This document shows positions 6,667 to 9,173 of a stretch of 9,173 nt of DNA, piece by piece (the first letter of the stretch is position 1; each line of letters opens with the position of its first letter). The translations under genes and the position numbers were made by a program. The notes under the pieces were generated by a model, which was not told the origin of the DNA, searched no databases, and saw only the letters and a list, made by a program, of their open reading frames with translations. This DNA is from Candidatus Bathyarchaeota archaeon. Its GTDB lineage: Archaea; Thermoproteota; Bathyarchaeia; Bathyarchaeales; DTEX01. The stretch covers positions 1 through 9,173 of the forward strand of contig PIYH01000087.1 in the NCBI GenBank assembly GCA_003601695.1, given 5' to 3'.

Positions 6667-7442
6667 ATGAAGATTTATGTAATGACCGATCTTGAAGGAG
6701 CCGCGGGAGTCCGCCTGAGGGCAGATATTATGAGGTTGCCAGAGAACTACTTACAATGGAGGTTAATGCGGCTATTGAAGGGTTGATTGAGGCTTGAGGC
6801 GATGAGTTCCTCGTGGTTGATGGACATGGATTCGGCGGAATAAACCCTCCGTTGCTTCATTCCTCCGCCAAGCTTCTAGCTGGGAGACCGATAAGATATC
6901 CCTTTGGATGCGATGAGACATTCGACGACGCAGCCATAATAGGGCAGCCTGCGAAGGCGAATACTGACGGTGGACATCTATGTCATACCGAACCTTCGAG
7001 GTTGAAGACCTAACTATAAATAGCATCTCTGCAACATGCTCTTCGCCGCATATTTTGGAGTTCCAGCAATCCTAGTTAGCGGAGATAAAGCTACCTGTGA
7101 AGAATCTCTAAGTCTTGCCCCAAACATAGAGACGGCTTCTGTCAAGGAGGGAATTAACCGTGGATCAGCATCTGGACTAACGCGTGAGGAGAATAAGCTA
7201 TTTAACGATGCGGCTATCACTTGCATCCGCAGAGGACCCGTGAACTAATAAGGGGGAAGGCGAAGAGAGCACTTGGGAGGATCGATGAAATTAAGCCGTT
7301 CTGGATAGAATCTCTCTATGAGCTCGTTAGGAAGATGCATCCAACAAAGGATGGGAAGCCGACGAGAATAGGCAAGGCGATGGCGAATGATCTAATAGAA
7401 CTATTAAACTCGAAGATAGAATATAAGGCTGAATCTTCATAG
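6667..7442 (+). pseudogene. dppA: Broken M55-family D-aminopeptidase (DppA-like)
   Basis: M55 peptidases are zinc enzymes that release D-amino acids from short peptides. Pieces of one protein are spread over all three frames. The ATG at 6667 begins MKIYVMTDLEGAAGV, with zinc ligands Asp8 and Glu10. A deletion then shifts frame to YYEVARELLTMEVNAA at 6726. A TGA stop (6795-6797) interrupts, followed by DEFLVVDGHGFGG (zinc His) and on to HLCHT (the family's nucleophile-region His). A frame change near 6990 leads to FEVEDLTINSIS, another near 7031 to NMLFAAYFGVPAILVSGDKA, and another near 7218 to HLHPQRTREL, ending at TAG 7442. The usual IGYHAK site reads IGQPAK, so that zinc His is gone, and the VGELG segment with the last zinc Glu is deleted at 7030/7031. 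The lesions are too many for one sequencing error. The ATG has no clear ribosome site. It follows the GH4 gene by 59 bp. Confidence 0.9.
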
Positions 7443-7524
7443 ATGAGTATTCCCTAACCATTATGGTATTCAGCATCATTTCATTCAATAATCTGCTTAT
7501 TCATAATCGATATCCAAGGGTATT

Positions 7525-7977
7525 TTACGGCATGTAAAAGGCATACTCGAGGATTTTTTCAAGCCATTCTCGATCTGTCTTATCGAAGCTCCCTAATTCT
7601 TCGCTGTCGACATCAAGAACCGCGATCACATTGCCTTTATTGTCAAATATTGGCAGGGCGATCTCTGATTTAGATCTAGGATCGCATGCTATATGTCCAG
7701 GAAACTTTTCGACATCAGGCACAATTATCGTTCTCCTCTCTCTTACAGCTCTTCCACAGACGCCTGTAGTTGCTATTCTGTTACATGCCGACGGCCCCCT
7801 TGAAGGCCCCAATTCTAAGAATTCGCCTTTGGGGATATAGAAACCAACCCAAAAATAGTATGGGATCTTCTTTAGAACCTTACAAATCAGCTCCATTCTC
7901 TCATGAATCTTTAAGCCTTTGAGCTCTCCAGCGATCTTTTTGAAGCATTCTTCATAAATTTCGGATTTGCTGACCAC
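7525..7977 (-). CDS. msrC: GAF-domain free methionine-(R)-sulfoxide reductase
   Basis: fRMsr reduces free (not protein-bound) methionine-R-sulfoxide, repairing oxidised methionine in the cytosol. The 150-residue protein is essentially one GAF domain, the normal size for the family. It shows WVGFY (43-47), LELGPSRGPSACNRI with Cys65, GVCGRAV with Cys74, PDVEKFPGHIACD with Cys98, then SEIALPIF and VLDVDSEELGSFD with the acidic substrate-pocket residues. Cys65, Cys74 and Cys98 match the three cysteines of characterised fRMsr enzymes, so catalysis by disulfide exchange is expected rather than simple ligand sensing. The start is GTG at 7977, supported by AAGGAGAT at 7985-7992 seven bases upstream. 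It converges on the broken peptidase gene and appears to be transcribed alone. The assignment is by family pattern; the symbol follows common usage for this family. Confidence 0.9.
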   Translation of the reverse strand: MVSKSEIYEECFKKIAGELKGLKIHERMELICKVLKKIPYYFWVGFYIPKGEFLELGPSRGPSACNRIATTGVCGRAVRERRTIIVPDVEKFPGHIACDPRSKSEIALPIFDNKGNVIAVLDVDSEELGSFDKTDREWLEKILEYAFYMP

Positions 7978-7984
7978 TCTTTAT

Positions 7985-7992
7985 TATCTCCT
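7985..7992 (-). promoter_or_regulatory. Strong Shine-Dalgarno fixing the GTG start of the fRMsr gene
   Basis: The minus strand reads AAGGAGAT, seven bases before the GTG at 7977. This is the best ribosome site in the window. A TATA-like GTTATTAAG near 8020-8030 would put the transcription start just ahead of it. Confidence 0.6.
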
Positions 7993-8162
7993 TGATATTA
8001 TACGACATTCATGCAAATCTTAATAACATTCTCATCGAGAAGGAAGACTTAATCTTTTCTACTGGCTTGCTAACCACCTTTTTCGGATTAAAATATATCG
8101 CAGACGCTCCAACAGCATCTCTACGGATTCCGTTTATAACTTTACGGAATAGGGGGTGAATG

Positions 8163-8405
8163 TTAAAGTGTATTCCTTTTCTGTCCTGAAGCAAGTGTAA
8201 CTGAAACTTCACGTACAGCATAGTCTTCATCAATCCAAACTTCAGCGTCTTGTCTAGCTTTGATAATTAAGACTCCTTGCGTAGTTCCATCTTCCGCTTT
8301 TACTTTGATGTAAGCTGTTTCTTCCTCGCCTATTCTTGCAGATGTGATTCTGCCTCCTTCCTCTAATACGTTTACGCATGCTTTAAACAATAACTCTCCT
8401 CTCAT
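8163..8405 (-). CDS. Hypothetical 80-residue protein
   Basis: I do not recognise a family. The product begins MRGELLFKACVNVLEEGGRI and then alternates beta-like stretches (TAYIKVKAEDG, TQGVLIIKARQDAEVWIDED, VREVSVTLASG), with an acidic middle and a basic tail, suggesting a small all-beta cytosolic protein or a domain fragment. No signal peptide, membrane segment or metal site is visible. Codons look used rather than random (GAA, AAA and GCT are frequent), but there is no clear ribosome site. An in-frame TAG lies just upstream, so ATG 8405 is the earliest start. Directly behind the start, on the opposite strand, lies the TnpB relic, so the original promoter or 5' part may have been replaced. 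It may itself be a remnant. The other minus-strand frame at 8009-8233 overlaps its 3' end and looks less like a protein. Confidence 0.45.
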   Translation of the reverse strand: MRGELLFKACVNVLEEGGRITSARIGEEETAYIKVKAEDGTTQGVLIIKARQDAEVWIDEDYAVREVSVTLASGQKRNTL

Positions 8406-8434
8406 GTAGATCTTTTGCTAATCGAGATATCTAT

Positions 8435-8626
8435 CTAAAAAAGAGACTGGGAACACCTAAGATATGCCATAGATGCGGGTATGTTACCCAAGTGAAAGGA
8501 AGAACCCTTAAATGCCCAAGTTGCGGAATAGAATACAACAGAGATTTGAACGCCGCAATAAACATAGCCCATGCGTTAACGAGATGCATGGGATGGTGGA
8601 GGTTCACTTGTAAGAAAAATATCTAA
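8435..8626 (+). pseudogene. 3' relic of an IS200/IS605-family TnpB gene (zinc ribbon only)
   Basis: TnpB is the RNA-guided nuclease carried by IS200/IS605 elements. Only the C-terminal end remains. The frame reads CHRC (from 8465), 13 residues, then CPSC (from 8513), then NRDLNAAINIAHAL. This is the Cys4 zinc ribbon followed by the RDxNAA...NIA motif, whose Asp is the third acidic residue of the RuvC site. The frame has no start codon, ends at TAA 8624, and the upstream RuvC-I/II and N-terminal domains are absent. The extent upstream of about 8435 is uncertain because the frame stays open without recognisable TnpB sequence. The tail after the motif (RCMGWWRFTCKKNI) is plausible for a TnpB C-terminus. 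No TnpA gene is seen. The stop is 15 bases before the start codon of the SDR gene. Confidence 0.85.
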
Positions 8627-8641
8627 AAAGCGGGTGGAAGT

Positions 8642-9173
8642 TTGAATAGTCAAAAAAATCGTTTTGAAGGAAAGGTTGCAGTTATTACGGGCGGTGGAGG
8701 GGTTCTCTGCTCAGCCGTAGCTAAGGCACTTGCTAAAGAAGGAGCCTCAATCGCAATATTGGATATTAGAGGAGATGCGGCAGAAACTGTTGCTTCGAAA
8801 ATCCGCGCAGAAGGTGGCAAAGCATTGGCCATCCAGACAGACGTGACAGACAGAACCAGCGTAGAAAAGGCGTGCAAAGAGGTTCTTAGAGAATTCGAGA
8901 CAGTAGACATTCTTGTAAACGGCGCTGGAGGAAATGACCCCCGAGCTACCACAAGTCCTAAACTTTCTTTCTTCGACATTCCTCAGGAGGTACTGGAGCG
9001 TGTTGTGCGTCTGAACCTGTTAGGAACAATAATCCCTTGCCAAGTGTTCGGCAAGGTTATGGCTGAAAAGGGTAAGGGAGTCATCCTTAACTTCTCTTCT
9101 ATGAATGCTATCAGACCGTTAACAAGAATTCCAGCTTACTCAGCGGCGAAGGCGGCGGTTTCAAACTTTACAC
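8642..9173 (+). CDS. Short-chain dehydrogenase/reductase, mannonate/fructuronate oxidoreductase type (3' end outside window)
   Basis: This cytosolic NAD(P)-dependent oxidoreductase shows 177 residues before the right edge. It begins with KVAVITGGGGVLCSAVAKAL (glycine-rich cofactor loop), has Asp41 after the second strand (favouring NAD over NADP), NGAGG with Asn93, RLNLLGT with Asn125, NFSS with Ser153, and YSAAK with Tyr166 and Lys170, so the Asn-Ser-Tyr-Lys set is complete. The TGGGGVLC loop and the NGAGGNDP segment resemble SDRs annotated as D-mannonate or fructuronate oxidoreductases; this subfamily call is tentative. The start is TTG at 8642, preceded by GGTGGAAG about 2-8 bases upstream; no other start codon precedes the Rossmann strand. 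The gene starts right after a TnpB relic, so its present promoter may lie in former transposon DNA. It could act with the GH4 and Gfo/Idh enzymes in sugar-acid use, but only by inference. Confidence 0.88.
   Translation, partial: MNSQKNRFEGKVAVITGGGGVLCSAVAKALAKEGASIAILDIRGDAAETVASKIRAEGGKALAIQTDVTDRTSVEKACKEVLREFETVDILVNGAGGNDPRATTSPKLSFFDIPQEVLERVVRLNLLGTIIPCQVFGKVMAEKGKGVILNFSSMNAIRPLTRIPAYSAAKAAVSNFT

Noticed and set aside
6772..7226. Minus-strand ORFs over the broken M55 gene (6772-7026, 7014-7226)
   Set aside because: Their sequence is the complement of recognisable M55 segments, so they are shadows of the pseudogene.
8009..8233. Minus-strand 74-codon ORF overlapping the 3' end of the 80-residue ORF
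   Set aside because: Its first third is out of frame with the better candidate at 8163-8405, and the remainder shows no recognisable fold or ribosome site. A frameshifted continuation of the 80-residue ORF cannot be excluded.
8679..8714. Loss of the last glycine of the SDR TGxxxGxG loop (TGGGGVLC) as an inactivating change
   Set aside because: Related mannonate-type SDRs use TGGGGVL-type loops, and the full Asn-Ser-Tyr-Lys set is present, so it is more likely a subfamily trait.
8650..8979. Minus-strand 109-codon ORF opposite the SDR gene
   Set aside because: The plus-strand SDR frame has the complete cofactor and catalytic motifs; this is its shadow.

Overview
The window looks archaeal, most likely a thermophilic or thermophile-related member of the Thermoproteota/TACK or Bathyarchaeia-like lineages. 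The evidence is: TATA-type promoter boxes at archaeal spacing, mixed leaderless and Shine-Dalgarno starts (ATG, GTG, TTG), a tRNA-His with no encoded CCA, separate purS and purL genes, arginine codons dominated by AGG/AGA, and a winged-helix regulator with C-terminal membrane helices. The sequence alone does not resolve the lineage further.

Left part, minus strand (1-3719): a Gfo/Idh/MocA-family oxidoreductase, then purS and purL. purS and purL overlap by ATGA and supply two of the three parts of FGAM synthase, the fourth step of purine synthesis; purL runs off the left edge. purS has a candidate promoter of its own placed for a leaderless transcript, so co-transcription with the sugar-type oxidoreductase is uncertain.

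Middle (3720-5299): about 800 bases with no intact gene, holding short protein-like fragments in shifting frames that may be a decayed gene. Then comes a minus-strand winged-helix regulator with two membrane helices, divergent from a plus-strand tRNA-His(GTG). Their TATA boxes lie within about 25 bp of each other, in crossed order.

Right of centre (5300-7442, plus): an intact GH4 NAD-dependent glycosidase, followed by a clearly broken M55 D-aminopeptidase (DppA) gene that has at least four frame changes and one in-frame stop and has lost two zinc-ligand sites.

Right part (7525-9173): a minus-strand GAF-type free methionine-(R)-sulfoxide reductase with all three signature cysteines, a small unrecognised minus-strand ORF, a 3' relic of an IS200/IS605 TnpB gene (zinc ribbon only), and, 15 bases after it, the start of an SDR of the mannonate/fructuronate oxidoreductase type, cut off by the right edge. 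The GH4 enzyme, the Gfo/Idh enzyme and the SDR point to sugar or sugar-acid breakdown, but they are not one operon. I found no CRISPR array, defence system or convincingly new system; the most notable signals are the gene decay, the TnpB relic and the crossed promoters.
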